From: Progne subis subis
Lineage: Eukaryota; Chordata; Aves; Passeriformes; Hirundinidae
Direction: 5' to 3'
Length of the DNA: 64,000 nt
NCBI GenBank assembly: GCA_022316685.1
Contig: JAKJHU010000033.1
Location: 2,408,321-2,472,320, forward strand
Shown here in pieces: positions 38,731-50,437 of this stretch. The stretch's first letter is position 1. Every line of letters begins with the position of its first letter. The position numbers and the translations under genes are program-made. The notes beneath the pieces are model-generated. The model worked only from the letters and a program-made list of their open reading frames with translations, did not search any database and was not told the DNA's origin.

Positions 38731-41700
38731 TGTATTTTAACCCTTTTGAGATTGCTCTTCTGCTTGTGAGTGCCTCTAAAATTGCCAAGTGTTGGGCAGA
38801 TTCAGAAAAGAGAGAAAAGCTAAGAGTGGTCTCTGCAACCTGGACATCTGCAACAAAGCTAAGGAATGGATTCAAACAACCAACAAAAGAAGGAAGCTGT
38901 TCAGTCACTTGGTAGAACACAGAACAAATTCACTCTGTGTTGGAGTAACAAATGTGGTCAGGTGATCTTTGAAGGGAGTAGATTCCCTTGAACCTTCCCA
39001 AACCTTTCAGGTTTTTGGTCTCTCCACCTTTTGCCTGTGACAAGTTTTGCATTGCAAAACATCCCGATGTAGGTTTTTCCTCCTCCTTCCCCAGATGGAC
39101 TCCCTGATTTGCCCCAGTACATTTTTATTTTGTGAAGATCAATTTCCTTAAATGTTCTCATTTTCAGTCTGTCTTGAAAGCAGGGAACTTGTGTCTTGTT
39201 TTCAAGTCATAACCTAAACTGCAGAGAAGGGATTCTCTTCACTGCATTTGCAGGCCTTTACCTGGAGCCTGACAGGAACTCTAGGCATTGCCAAAGTTTA
39301 AATTATTATAAATTTAGTAATTGGCATTTTTATCATGGAAATATGTACAGCTGTAATGCCTGGCCTTTTCCAGCCAGAATTCATTACACTGTGTGTGTTC
39401 TTCTCTTTATGGGGCCAGTTTTATCTTTCCTAATTTCCTTTGGTGGTGTGAAACTTCAATTGGTCTCCTGTGAGTTGAAGCTGTTGGCCAAGATAGTCTA
39501 GCAAAGGCTGTAAAAGCTGCCACTTAATTCTGTCCTACTTCCTGTCCTCAAGGTGCTGGGAGCACACATTTGCCTGAGACTCCCACCTTCAGAATGTTCA
39601 AACTCTGTTTACATGATATTTGATTTAACCTGACTCCTTTTAGGAGTTAGTTGTTGCTGATTCAGTGCACAGGAGATCTGGGGACTGCCAGGACTGGCTT
39701 GGTAAGAAACATCCTGCTACAGCAAACTGCCTACTGCTGTAGTTCTGTGTTATTTCTCTTTATTTCCTTTTTGATTTCTTTCTCCTGTGCTAAGTATACA
39801 ACCTTCTCCTCCTGTTGACTAGTATAAAGTCTTTCCTCAGTGCTGTAGTTCAGTTTCTCTCTTGTTTGGGGCTCTTCTTAAAAGAAGGGAAGGAAATAGC
39901 CATAGGTGACAATCTTAAAAGGTGGTGTTTGTTGTGGGAGAGAAAACAGCACCAAGCTGTTGCAGGTTCAACATCCTCCTGTGAAGTCCCACCATCAAAG
40001 CTGGGGTAGCTGCCAGACTTATTTCTTTCTAGCTTGCTAAGAAAATTCTGCCTTTGTGCGCTCACACACAGAGAAATCACTTTGTATTTAGCTTGAATAG
40101 AGGAGAAACAATACCAGCTCCTTCCCCTTCTGAGTCTGTTTCAAACTTAGGGGAAGGGAAGAGTGGAAGAAGGAGGTTTGTCTGGAAAAGGATCAAAAAT
40201 AGAAAAAGGTAACTGGGGAGGGAACAGAGTCTTAGAGAGAGAGAGAACTGTTGCTGTGTCACTGACCACATCAGCCCTGTTCTCCCAGTGTGTGCTCTGT
40301 GGGGTGGGAAAAGGCGCTTTGTCGTTTTTCTGTCTTGTTTCTGCAGGAATGCAATAAGCATAGGGGAGGCTGCATGTTCACAAAGGTTACCTTTTCACAG
40401 CAAGGCAGTATTTGTGCTCTGCCTTTTGCTGGCTATAAAGCCAGTCCTAAACCCTCTTAGGTATGAGGCTTCATTAACAACCAGAAATGAAAAGCTGATG
40501 ACAAGTGCATAAAATTTCCAACAGTAATGAAGATCCTTTTTCTTGGGGGAACCTGCAAGACTGAGGCATACCTTGGGACAGGAAGGGACATGAGAGCTAT
40601 TCAGTCTTTCTGAATCCATGATCTAATGAATAGTAGCCACATTTCTGGTTTTAATCAGCTTTTCTCCAAATGGGGTATCTCAGTACTCATAGAGCATTCT
40701 TAGATATTGTAACATCTTAAGCCATGATTTGTTCTCTCTTCGTAAAATGTGGTGTAGTTGGACCCAGATTTTGGATGAGCTCATTGAATTCAGAAGACAG
40801 AGGGGCTGAAGGTTTAAATGTCCTGATCCAGAGCTAAGTAATGCTAAGGAGCATAATTTCAAACACTTGGCAAATGCTTCTGAAAGTCCAGTATCTTACT
40901 GTGGTCCTAGATGATATGAAATCTGGGAAACGGGGGATCCTGTATTTCTGACTGGAATCTCTAAGATAAAAATATATGGAACTTTCAGTATACAGTGAAT
41001 TCAACACTGTGAACTTGTGTGCTGCACAATTTATCTTTGTATATGCTGCAAATCTGTGCACTCGCTCCATTCTGATAAGCTCTTTGGCATTCCTGATGAT
41101 GCTGATTATCAGTAGAAAGGAATTTTCTTATCTTGACTTTAAGGTGAACAGCAAAACCCAACATTAACTAGAAACATGACTTAAAACCTGCTGAATTTCC
41201 CCAGAAAATTGGAAACACCCCTGTCTGCTCTGTGTCTTGCCAAGTCTCTTACCTGCACTGTGCAGGCTGTGCACCTTTTGGGCAGCTCTATCAGCTGGTG
41301 AAGATAGTGCAGCAGTCTGAGCATCCCTGAATGAAAGGGGCGCTTCTGTGTCCCACAGATACAGTGTTCAGATAGATAAAATCAAATGGAAGGATGTTGT
41401 AACACACCCACATCCCCGAGTGAGCATTTCTGTGTGAGGAAAAGGGGTTCAGCTTACCTTAAACATATAAGGAAACCAAACTAGAGAGTTCTGTGCCCTT
41501 TTCATCAGGACTGGCTCAATGCCAGCACAGGAGCAGCGACTGGGCTTTGAGAGTGTATCTCAAAGCCTGTTGCCAATCTCATTGGGCAAAGGTGCTAAAT
41601 AGCCCACCTAGACCATTAAGTACTAAAGGGACTACCCAAAAGAACTCAAGGACTTTTTCGGGACTGCCTTACCAGTGTCAGAATGCTCTCTACACTGTGT

Positions 41701-43026
41701 TTGACTTACATTTATTTGTTTATGTATGTTACTTTCATCATTTATTAAAACCTTTTCTTTTACAAAGCATGTCCAGAGAAGTTGTCTCACTACGTGACTT
41801 AAGGCATCTCTCTGAACAGGGCTGGACCCTGGGAGGTACCAGAAACCCCAAGAGAGGGATGCAGTCAGGTTGGTCACCAAACCTGACATGACATCTGCCC
41901 ATGCAGGTGAGAGTCTCAGAAGTGCTTCTTCACTCCGCTAAGCCTCTACCTGCTGCAGTCCCAGCGTGGCCTGTGGCTCCCTCTCCTGCCCTGGGGCACT
42001 GTGCCAGTGGTGTTAATCAAAGAGACCGTGGTGCTGTCATGCAGTGAGGGGATTCACTTTGTAAGGACCCTGTTCCAAGCTCAGCTGAGATCAAGTGGTC
42101 CCACTACTGTCCTTTGATCTAGGCTGTGCAAAACACCTCCCCTGGCATGCTGCCATGTGGTACCTGTGTTTCTTACTGCTGAACTCCCACTTCATGGTTC
42201 AGTGCAGAAACCAGGCTCTCTTGCAGCATCTGCAGAGCTTTCTGCGGCCCCTGTTTTCGGGAGCTTTGCAGCAAGTCTGTCAGTGCCATGGGCCTGCTGG
42301 GCTTCAGTCAGACTGTCTGCTGCACACCCTGGCTGGCTGTGCCAGAGAAAATCTGTCCCACAGTGGGGGTAGTGCTACACCAGTAAAAATGGTGAAGGCC
42401 CTGCCTGCAGGTGGTCCTTTGTCTGAGGGTACAGGGATACTTCAGCTTATAATGATTTTTGTTTAGGTAAATTCAGGCTTTTCCTTGGTAAACAAGACAG
42501 CATTATCACAGAGCTGCTTTGTTTTCCAGTGACTGGTCTCACATGTAATAAATAGGTTAAAGTTAATTGGAGCAAGCATTGATTTTTCTTTTAGTGTGTG
42601 TGGGATTTCCTCCCTTGGGAGGGCTTGAGTAGTGCAGGAGACCTTCAGGGGAGGACATGAGTGTGTGAAAGGAGTGCAGAGTAGCTGGGACATGAATTTC
42701 TTTCCCCCTCTCTAAATTTTCCTCTTATGATCTCTTACCTAACTGTTCCTCCTTTCTTTCATGTTCTAGCTCCCACTGGAGCTGAAATTTCCTGGGGGGA
42801 TAGTGACTGGGAGACACACTCTGGGCCTCCAGGGGGGTCTGAGTGTGTGCAGTCTCGTAGGAGGAGAGGGACACGGAACAATGATGGGCAGAGCTGGGCA
42901 AAACAGAAGGGCTGGGGTACTGGGGAGCAGGTCTACAACAGCGGAGGCAGTGATGATGAAGTTACTGATACATGTGATACAAGTTAACATTTAATAATTA
43001 ATTTTCGCTACGGAATAGGAAAGAGG

Positions 43027-43052
43027 AAAAAAAAAAAAAAAAAAAAAAAAAA
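43027..43052 (+). repeat. Poly-A run (A26)
   Basis: Adenine homopolymer. No retrogene-like sequence is recognised upstream of it. Confidence 0.9.
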
Positions 43053-44606
43053 GCCCAAATAATCAATGCTGCTTTGGAAAGCTTTGGCAATTGTCAGTCT
43101 CTATTTGTTTCTTTCTTTAGATAGTGTCATTAGTCTTCTTCCATCCAAATCACCCCCTCCAAGCAAACATAACTCCCCCAATTGCTTTTCTCTCCTTAAC
43201 TGAACTCAGCTCCCCCTTGGTTAAAGGCATGTTCTGCTCCTTTATATTTGTGCCACAATTTGCCTTTCAGAGCATTTACTTTCTGGCTTACTTGGCAATC
43301 CTCTGCATTGCCTGGTGTTAGGGCATATGGTATTCTTACATCAATTAAAAATCAACATGGTCCAACAGAATATACCACCAACCCCTGCTTCTTTGAATGG
43401 ATGTTTGCAGCTGGGTGGGGATTAAAGCAGATCATAATGGATTAGATCAGGGATTAAAACAGCCTGTAATGGATACTGTGTTGAACTATTCCCATTTCTA
43501 TTCTTGGATATAGACTGTGCAAATCAGATGACATCCTCACTGTCACCCTGTCTTGCAAGAGGCCAGGTTTTGAAGCAAATCTGTTATTCCTGCAACGGGG
43601 ATGGTATAAACTGGAAAAGCCCCATTTCTGTGTGCTGGTGATGGGCACGCAGTTCGCGAATCGTGCAGGAGATGGGGGTGTTGCTCACATTACCTTTGTT
43701 TTCGAGAGAAAGAAGTATATTCGGGAGCACCTGCTGCTGCTCTCTTTGGCACGGAGGCCTCTGCTGGGGAGAGGGGGATACAGAATGGGGAGATCCTAGT
43801 ACTTGGTCCCACATCATCAGTGGGATTCCCCTAGCTGTGCATCCTATTATTTAACATCAATAAGCAGACACTGATGAAGGCATTTTAGAATTTGCTTCAG
43901 AAAGACCAGAGCTTCCTGTGGGTGTCTGAGAAAGTAGGGCTTGGGCTAATCTCACTGACTACAGTCGGCTCTGAATGTCTGGGACTATCCCCGAGTGTGG
44001 CAGGTGAGGACGACAGTTCACAGAGGGTGATTGCAAATAATGGCTCTGCAGTCTGCAGGGCAGAAAACACCTGCTACTGGAGTGGTGAAAACTGTCCTAA
44101 ATAAAGTGATAGGCTTCATGCAAGTGTTCACCATCACATTCTGAGCCACAGCTGGGCTCTAGTGGTGACAAAGAGTGATGTGGTGGACACAAAGAAGTGC
44201 CTTGTACTGGCAGGGTTGGTGAAATGGGATGTGCCCACAAGTCCTGTCTTGGTCTGGGTGGGCTTTGGCCATGAAGTCAAGGATGCTGCTGCACAAAGGA
44301 GTGACTGATCAAGATTTGGACAAGAACTATGTCTTAAGCAGTGTCCAGCAAGGCCGAGGAGATAAATGAGACTGGGTGGCCTGCACTGCAGGGGACTGGC
44401 TAAGTAGTGGCAATTGCTGCCACCACAGTAGCTTTCACTATGTGGTACCTGGGATTCTGGATGTGCAGAGATCTTCAGGAGCAGCATTGAGCTGCTGCTG
44501 GGTCCAGAGGGACTGCAGAAACTTTGATTATAATTTAAGAACAAGTTCTGCCTGTCATAGCTGCAGCCTTACTGCTAGAAGCTGGCATTGGGTGGGCAGT
44601 GCCTCC

Positions 44607-44640
44607 CCTCACAGTGCTCAGCACCTCACAGTGCTCAGCA
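44607..44640 (+). repeat. Two-copy 17-bp tandem repeat
   Basis: CCTCACAGTGCTCAGCA occurs twice head to tail with no mismatch, followed by a third partial match (CCCCACACTG). Confidence 0.85.
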
Positions 44641-45545
44641 CCCCACACTGGGGTGGCGGGTGTGCTGCTAAAGCCACGTACCTGAGAACTCTGTTCCTGC
44701 AGCAGTCGAGTTTGGGGGGCAGTGGAGTCCTTCCTGCTCCCCACACCCTGCTGTTTGCTTACAAGCAGCAGCAGCGTGCAGCCTCTGGTCTGGCATGTCC
44801 CTGTGCATGCAGGGTAGCACCTGCCACGCGTGTGTGCAATTTGTAAAATCCCCTTGCCTGAGGTTTTATGGAGAAACTCTGGCGCAGGCCCACGTCACGG
44901 CTCCCACACAAATAAAATGTCATCTAAACATTTTGGCAGCACGTACAAAAGGGAGCCGATTCCAAGCCAGGAATACCATCCGTTGCGTTGGGAGTGGGTG
45001 ATTTCGCTTCCCCTACCCCCACCTCCCACTTTCCCTCTCTGCCTGGGGAATGGAGGCCAACAAGGGGCCGCGTTTGCGGGCAGTGCCCCCGCCGCCTTCC
45101 CGGGGCTGTCAGCGCTGTTCTGTGCGCACCGCCCGCCACCCCGGCCCTTCTTCCCGCTCCTTCTGGACAGCCCTTTAGCGACCTCTCCCTCCGTGCGTGT
45201 AGCCCTCCTTCCTCCCCCGGCTCTCTCCTCGCTCTCCCGGGCAGCACGGATCCCCCATCCCGAGCCGGGCGCTGTGCAGCAGGCGCTGACCCAGCGCCGG
45301 CCAGCAGCGGGCCAGAGAGCCCTCCGCTCCCCAGTGCGGGCAGTGCCAGCTCCGGCGCTGCCTCTGTGCCCCGCTCTCTGCCGGGCCGGGAGAGCCGCGA
45401 TAGGCGGCAGAAACTGTCGAGCCGCCCCCGCAGCGGGCCGGGCGATGGGGAGGGGGGAGACCGCGGGGAGAGCCGTGCAGTTGGTGGATCCGTCCTTGGA
45501 CGGCAAAGAATGGCTGATGCGGGACGTAGGAGGGTGGGACGATTT

Positions 45546-45577
45546 AAAAAAAAAAAAAAAAAAAAATTAAAAAAAAA
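45546..45577 (+). repeat. Poly-A run (A21-TT-A9)
   Basis: Adenine homopolymer at the boundary between two GC-rich parts of the island. Upstream of the probable transcription start. Confidence 0.9.
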
Positions 45578-46648
45578 TCGCTAATTATCGACACTTTTCA
45601 AAGGGAGGAGGAGAACGGGAGAAGGTCGAGCGTGGGTTTGATCCGAAGAAAAAGCGCCGACGTGTTGCTGCAATGAGTCGGTCCGGAGGGACGTGGCACT
45701 GGCACAGATGGCGATGACAGGGGTGACCCACGGGGACGCCCCGCGGCCGCGGGAGGCGGCAGCAGCCTCCCTCTCCCCTTCATAGCCTGCCATTACTCAC
45801 ACCTTTTCCGGGGGCTGAAGCTGCAAACGCTTCTCGAGTTTTGCCAGCAGAAAACAGGTGTCCTGGCCAGGGGAAATGCATCCGTGCGATGGAAAGCGGG
45901 AGCGCTGCGCTGCCGTGACCTAAAGGAACACATCCCCCTCGCTCCTGCTCCCGACACAGTCCCGAGATGCTGCTGCAGGGAGCTGCCTGCAAATACTGCC
46001 CTTTCTTCGTTACTGGCCCCACACAAATCCTGCTAGTCTCCCTTGCTGGACGGTGGCAAGGTTGCCGGGATTCCCACGCACACGCGTGAGTTCCCACTGC
46101 CGGCAGGCTGCGCTTGGGACGGGCACATCCGCACGCCCGGAGCCGGCTCTGGAGGGATGCTGCGGGATGGCCAGGTCCGTGGTGGGCACGCTGTTACACA
46201 CGGGAGGCACCCAAGAGCCGCTCATCCCAGCTGCGCACCCTTGTGCCCCCTTACCCGTGGCTGACATCCAGCCTTTGTGCGTACATGTGCACGCACACGC
46301 GCGGGGCGAGGAGCTCCCACACCGCTGTAAACACGAGTCTATGTGCACATATATCAGGAGAAACGGGGAATGACGGCTGCTTTATCTCGGCCGGGAGCAC
46401 ACATACCAAATCAGGAGAAAAGGCTGGGTGATGCTCCAGCTGATTCGGTGCAGCGCGGTGTCCCGCTCCCGCCCCCGGCCGCGCTCCCGGCCCCCGGCGG
46501 CGCGGCGCGGCGCGGCGGGTGACTCGGCGGTGTATTTCAGCGGCGGCGGCGGCTTGGCAAGGCTCGGGGCTCCTCCCCCCGTGTGGTGGTACCCTCTCAC
46601 TTGATCAAATCCTTGAACGTGAACAGTTTCACTGAAAAGCACTTTTGG

Positions 46649-46679
46649 AAAAAAAAAAAAAAAAGAAAAAAAAAAAAAA
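46649..46679 (+). repeat. Poly-A tract A16-G-A14
   Basis: A near-perfect adenine run inside the GC-rich promoter/leader region, about 60 bases before the long poly-T block, with which it could pair. Confidence 0.9.
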
Positions 46680-46734
46680 TCCAGCAACAGTAAGGAACAG
46701 AATCCAACTACCGGGGAGAGTTTTTGTGGTTTTT

Positions 46735-46790
46735 TTCCTTCCTTTTTTTTTTTTTTTCTTTTTTTTTTTTTTTTTCCTTTTTTTCTTTTT

Positions 46791-46826
<36 letters not shown>
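46735..46826 (+). repeat. Interrupted poly-T tract in the probable 5' leader
   Basis: About 90 bases that are almost entirely T with a few C interruptions, ending in an uninterrupted run at 46783-46826. On the opposite strand it reads as a lysine-rich pseudo-ORF, which is an artefact of composition. Confidence 0.9.
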
Positions 46827-46834
46827 CTGGCCAT

Positions 46835-46920
46835 CGTCTCGGAGGCTGAGAAAGAGGGAAGAGAAAAGCGAAGAAGAGAAAGAAGAAGAGCGAGAGAAAG
46901 AGAAGCTTTTCGCAAAAAAA
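46835..46920 (+). repeat. Purine-rich GAA/GAGA tract
   Basis: Almost all purine on the + strand (GAAGAAGAG, GAGAGAAAGAG units), directly after the poly-T block. Polypurine tracts next to polypyrimidine tracts can adopt triplex structures; this is inference from composition. Confidence 0.75.
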
Positions 46921-47056
46921 TAAATATTATAATTAGAATCCGGCCCCCTTCTTCCTTAAAAAAAAGCAAAAAAAAGAAAAAAAAACCACCAAAAACCTAA
47001 ACGCAGCGCCTCATCCCCCCTCCCTCTGCAAGCCCCCCGACTCGCTCCGCAAAGGC

Positions 47057-47665
47057 ATGGAGAAGGGGACCAACTGCTTTCCGACCTGCCACACCATTTT
47101 TCTCGCCTGGACATGGTTCTTACTTCTCTCTTGGTGTTGCACCGGCGCCGAAATAACTTGCAGATCCTGCTCATCTCCTTCGCCCTCCTGGCCGTCCTCC
47201 TCGTCTCGCTTTAGGCAGGAGCAGCGACAGCCGCCGCCGCCGCGAGGATTACGGAGCTGGCCGGGCGGCCGAGCGCGGGGCTCGGTCGGGGCGGCGGCCG
47301 CCGCGGAGCCGGTGCCGGTGCCGGAGCCGGGCGCGGAGCCGGGGGGCCAAGCGGGGCCGCGGGGAGCGGCGCTCCGCTCGGCGGGGGCGGGAGGCGGCGC
47401 GCCCGGGGGCCGGGGCCCGGCGGCGCCGCGGACCCGCCGGAGCAGCGAGGGGCGCAGGGCGCTGCCGGCCGGAGGAGCCCGGGGGGTGCCCGCGGCCGAG
47501 GGGCAGCGCGGCGGCCGCGCTCAGCCCCGCGGGCCCCCGGAGGATGGGAGAGCGGCGTGGCCGCGAGGGGCCGAGGAGCCGAGGCTGAGCAGCACCACCT
47601 TCGCGCTCACCGGGGATGCGGCGCACAACCAAGCCATGGTGCACTGGTCCGGCCACAACAGCAGC
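47057..47665 (+). CDS. SORCS3: First coding exon of a SorCS-family VPS10-domain sorting receptor, probably SORCS3 (partial gene)
   Basis: Encodes the first 203 residues of a type I membrane receptor that sorts cargo between Golgi, endosomes and the neuronal surface (family knowledge). Seen here: residues 1-12 polar; about 13-30 a hydrophobic Trp/Leu-rich signal-peptide core ending CCTG; then AEIT; 35-170 Pro/Gly/Ala/Arg-rich low complexity with a furin-like RTRR at 125-128, as expected of the SorCS propeptide; 178-203 start of the VPS10 domain, ending AHNQAMVHWSGHNSS, which I recognise as near-invariant in SORCS1/2/3. The GAEIT after the signal core matches my memory of SORCS3 and not SORCS1; paralogue choice is inference. 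The ATG has G at -3 and +4, and no ATG occurs in roughly the 600 bases upstream. The exon ends exactly on a codon boundary before GTGAGT. Downstream exons are outside the window. No frameshift or stop is seen. GC is very high, as is usual for SorCS first exons. Confidence 0.85.
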
Positions 47666-47674
47666 GTGAGTACC
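47666..47674 (+). other. 5' splice donor of SORCS exon 1
   Basis: The sequence AGC|GTGAGTACC gives a strong GTGAGT donor directly after the codons for His-Asn-Ser-Ser. Reading on in frame yields unrelated Arg/Gly-rich sequence, and the family continues with Val-Ile-Leu instead, so the exon must end here. Intron phase is 0. Confidence 0.85.
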
Positions 47675-48722
47675 GCCCGCAGAGCCGAGCCGAGCCGGAG
47701 GGGAGGGAGCCGGGACAGCGGCGGGACGGGGCCGAGCGGCGCTGGGCGGGCACCGTGCCTTATCGCCAGCGGGAGTGGGACGCGGAGAGATGGCCGCAGG
47801 AGAAAAGTTTTCCCGGGGAAAGGTGAAGGCGAGTGGGAACACCGTTCTGCTCCCGGCCCCGGAGGCAGAGCCGCCATCCCCGGGCAGCGCCCCGAAGGCC
47901 GCGCTGGCCCCGGCCCTCGCTGCGCTCCTGCGTGTCCCGTGTGCCGCTCCCCTGGGGACCCTCGCTCTCCCTCTCTCCAAATGTAATGAACACCGTGGCT
48001 CGCTCCGCTGCCTCCCTGCCTGGGATGAGTGATATATAGGGGTGGTGAAAAAGCCCTCCAGTGCCCCGCGGGGAGTGCTGGAGGTAAGAGAGATCCCATT
48101 AATTCATTAAGGGGTGGAAAGCCCCACAGCACGTCAAGGAGCTTTGAGTGGAGGCACGTAGTGCAAGCAGAGTGAAAAGTTTGTTAAAAAAACCCCATGG
48201 CATCTCACGCCTTTTCCCCGAAGTCGGTAACAGCGAGTCAGTGAGGTGTCCCTGAAAGCCTGTGGGATTGTGTGTGCGTGTGCAGGGGGCATGTCCCAAA
48301 AGCCCACACGTTGTGCCGTGATAGCGCAGGACCCTCCCTCACACCCGCTCCACAACGCCCGGCAGATGGCTGTGGACAAAACTTCGAGTTTCTTTTGACT
48401 TGGTATCAGAAATAGCATTTCTACTCTCACGTAGTCTGGGAGCAGATGTAATTTAAAGGACTCTGGGAAACCTTTATGTCTGGTGACAATATTCCCATTA
48501 TTCTGATTATTATAGCTTGTCACTGCCTTGAAAATGCCTCTTTTATTGTTTTGCCACTATTGGAAATGAGTATAAAGCAATTAACAGCATAAAACAGATT
48601 GGCTGCATTTCCAGATACATTCTTCATGGAACTTCCTAGCCATGAAAAAGAAAATTGTCTATGTACTTATCTGTGTCTCTATCTGTGCATCAGCTATAGG
48701 TTTCTAATGTGCAATTCAACTG

Positions 48723-48724
<2 letters not shown>

Positions 48725-48759
<35 letters not shown>
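48725..48759 (+). repeat. Poly-T run (T35)
   Basis: Long thymine homopolymer early in intron 1. Confidence 0.95.
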
Positions 48760-48762
<3 letters not shown>

Positions 48763-49704
48763 TGGAATTTTTTTGTCTATTTCTTGCTACTTACGCAGTA
48801 ATTCTGACAGCAATGTAGATGTTTCTTTGATTTAACCAATTTTTAAAGGCAGTTGTGTTTGCCAGACATGAATTTCACTCTCATTAAAGATGAAAGCAAG
48901 CACTGAAGAGAAAACAGCTGTATGGTGTATTTCAGCACTACATTTGTCTCTAGGACTGTTTATTTTTAACACAACATGCCATGTAATGAAGAAAACCACC
49001 TATATGCCCTCTCTTTTCTTTCATTTTGATGCTGAGTCAAAGGGTGTTGAGTAAAAGAAACTAAAATGCCACCCCCATGCCTTCCCAGCATGGATTTCCA
49101 ATAGTTTTGAGTATTTCTGCTTTAAGTAGCAAGGAAAACTCATTCTGTAGGCATTTGCAAGGGAAAGAAGGGTTATTTTTTCCTAAAGCACAGCTCAGAA
49201 AGTGATTTTCACAAAATTCTCTCCCTTGGTTTCTTTTACAGAAACATTCTATTTAAATAACTAGATTCCCTATTCTTCAGGTGACTGAGAAGGGTAATGA
49301 AAGAAAATGTCTTGATTGTTCATGGCATGCCATTAGGATTTTGCCCCTCAGGATACCATGCATTGAAAGCTTCCAACTCAAAAGCACAAGCTAAAGCAAA
49401 AGATTGGTGTTTATTGCCAGTGTGGTGTTTGTAGGAAGGAGAAGCAAGTGTGATTATAAATTCAAATGTTATCTTTTTGTGATTTTCCTAATATGAGGTC
49501 TAACATTCTGAGACTTTTTTCTTTCCTGTCTTTTGCAGAAAACATACTGCATTTAGTAATTAATTGGATTTTTTTTTTTTTTTTTAACTGTGTAGAGGGA
49601 AAGTTATTTACTTGAACCTGGGTCTTTCATTAATTAACAGATAAGGCTGAATCAAATGCCTATGTTTCTGCTGCAGCTCAGTTTTTATCTAATTCTACTG
49701 TTGG

Positions 49705-49770
49705 GATGTCCATGGCACAGGAGCATGAAGCAACTTGCCCAAGGTCACTCAGGCAAACAGTGTGGCTTCT
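49705..49770 (-). mobile_element. MIR-like SINE core fragment, antisense
   Basis: GCAACTTGCCCAAGGTCACT followed by CAGGCAA matches the reverse complement of the conserved MIR core (TGTGACCTTGGGCAAGTTAC). Flanks are too diverged to place ends. MIR-type elements are ancient and rare in birds. Confidence 0.55.
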
Positions 49771-50437
49771 TTTGGCTTCTTTTGCCAGCCACATTAGTCC
49801 CCAGCCTCACATCACAAAGCATAAATTTTCTTAGGTCACAGGAGATGTAAAGTAGCAGGAGGGTGTATTGGAAATGGAATAGGCATTAACTCATGTCATG
49901 TCTACGCCAGTTGAAATAGTAGAGTAGGTAGGATGTGTCTGTATGTTATTGTATTCAGGCTCCCAAAGCAGTAAAGAGGCAAAAAGCTAGCTTTTACCAA
50001 TTCTGTTACTTGAACAGACTTCAAAAACTCAGCTTTTGTCACTTATATGTTATTAAAAACGCGATCAATCAAGTTTTGTGCATTAGTGGTGGGCTGTTCC
50101 TAAAAACTGGATGGATTAGCAAAGAAGGGGAAGGTAATAAAAAATTGGGGTTTTACTGGGACGTATAGAAGATCTGCAGACGCTCCACAAAAGGGAGGTC
50201 TTTGCAGCTGCTGGATGTCTTGTAACCTAGAATTACAAAGTTAAAACCTTCTGCTTTTAAAATTATTGTTATTTAAAAAGCACGTGTCTGTCCATCCCTT
50301 TTCTCACATGTCCCTCAAATCACAGTTTAAGTTACTAAAACATAATCTCTTCCAGAAAACAAACTTTTGTTTTCTTTATTTGCAGATAGTGAGGTCAGGA
50401 TGATCATAGCGGCAAAAGTCTGGTGAGGTCAGGGAGT

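Larger units (their letters stand above)
35880..44900. other. Intergenic DNA, no supported gene
   Basis: Contains a 22-bp tandem duplication (36686-36729), an A26 run (43027-43052), a 17-bp tandem duplication (44607-44640), a candidate conserved element (38480-38730) and possibly a decayed LTR near 41.5-41.9 kb. Open frames are short and unrecognised. Confidence 0.5.
46440..47056 (+). other. Probable 5' untranslated leader with stacked homopolymer tracts
   Basis: Between the GC-rich core and the initiation codon there is no ATG; the nearest upstream ones are near 46432 and 46369. In order it contains A16-G-A14 (46649-46679), a T-rich block interrupted by single C or CC (about 46735-46826), a purine GAA/GAGA block (about 46835-46920), and further A-runs (46958-46985). 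Absence of ATG fits a leader, but transcript boundaries are inferred and part of this could be promoter or unannotated intron. Confidence 0.5.
45020..48060. promoter_or_regulatory. CpG island covering the SORCS promoter, 5' leader and exon 1
   Basis: Composition changes abruptly from AT-leaning flanks to dense CG dinucleotides, with GC boxes and GGC/GCC runs such as GGCGCGGCGCGGCGCGGCGG near 46497-46516. Low-complexity A/T and purine tracts interrupt it at 45546-45577 and 46649-46990. It surrounds the only convincing coding exon, so it is the likely promoter. No clear TATA box is visible. The transcription start is not determinable from sequence; a start in the GC-rich block around 46.44-46.6 kb would give a leader of about 450-600 bases without an upstream ATG. 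Confidence 0.8.

Noticed and set aside
44895..45506. 203-codon minus-strand frame and overlapping + strand frames (44830-45584) in the CpG island
   Set aside because: Overlapping long frames on both strands are typical of GC-rich DNA. None shows a family signature, and none begins with a convincing start context plus splice structure.
46645..46923. Possible upstream ORF rich in Lys then Phe
   Set aside because: It would start at TTG, not ATG, and is a translation of homopolymers.
46382..46969. 195-codon minus-strand frame with a long lysine run
   Set aside because: The lysine block is just the complement of the poly-T tract. No domain.
47249..47980. 243-codon minus-strand frame opposite SORCS exon 1
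   Set aside because: It is the antisense shadow of the GC-rich SORCS exon, composed of Arg/Pro/Ala low complexity.
47666..47986. Continuation of the SORCS reading frame past 47665
   Set aside because: The frame stays open but the sequence after the GTGAGT donor loses all similarity to the family, so it is intron read-through.
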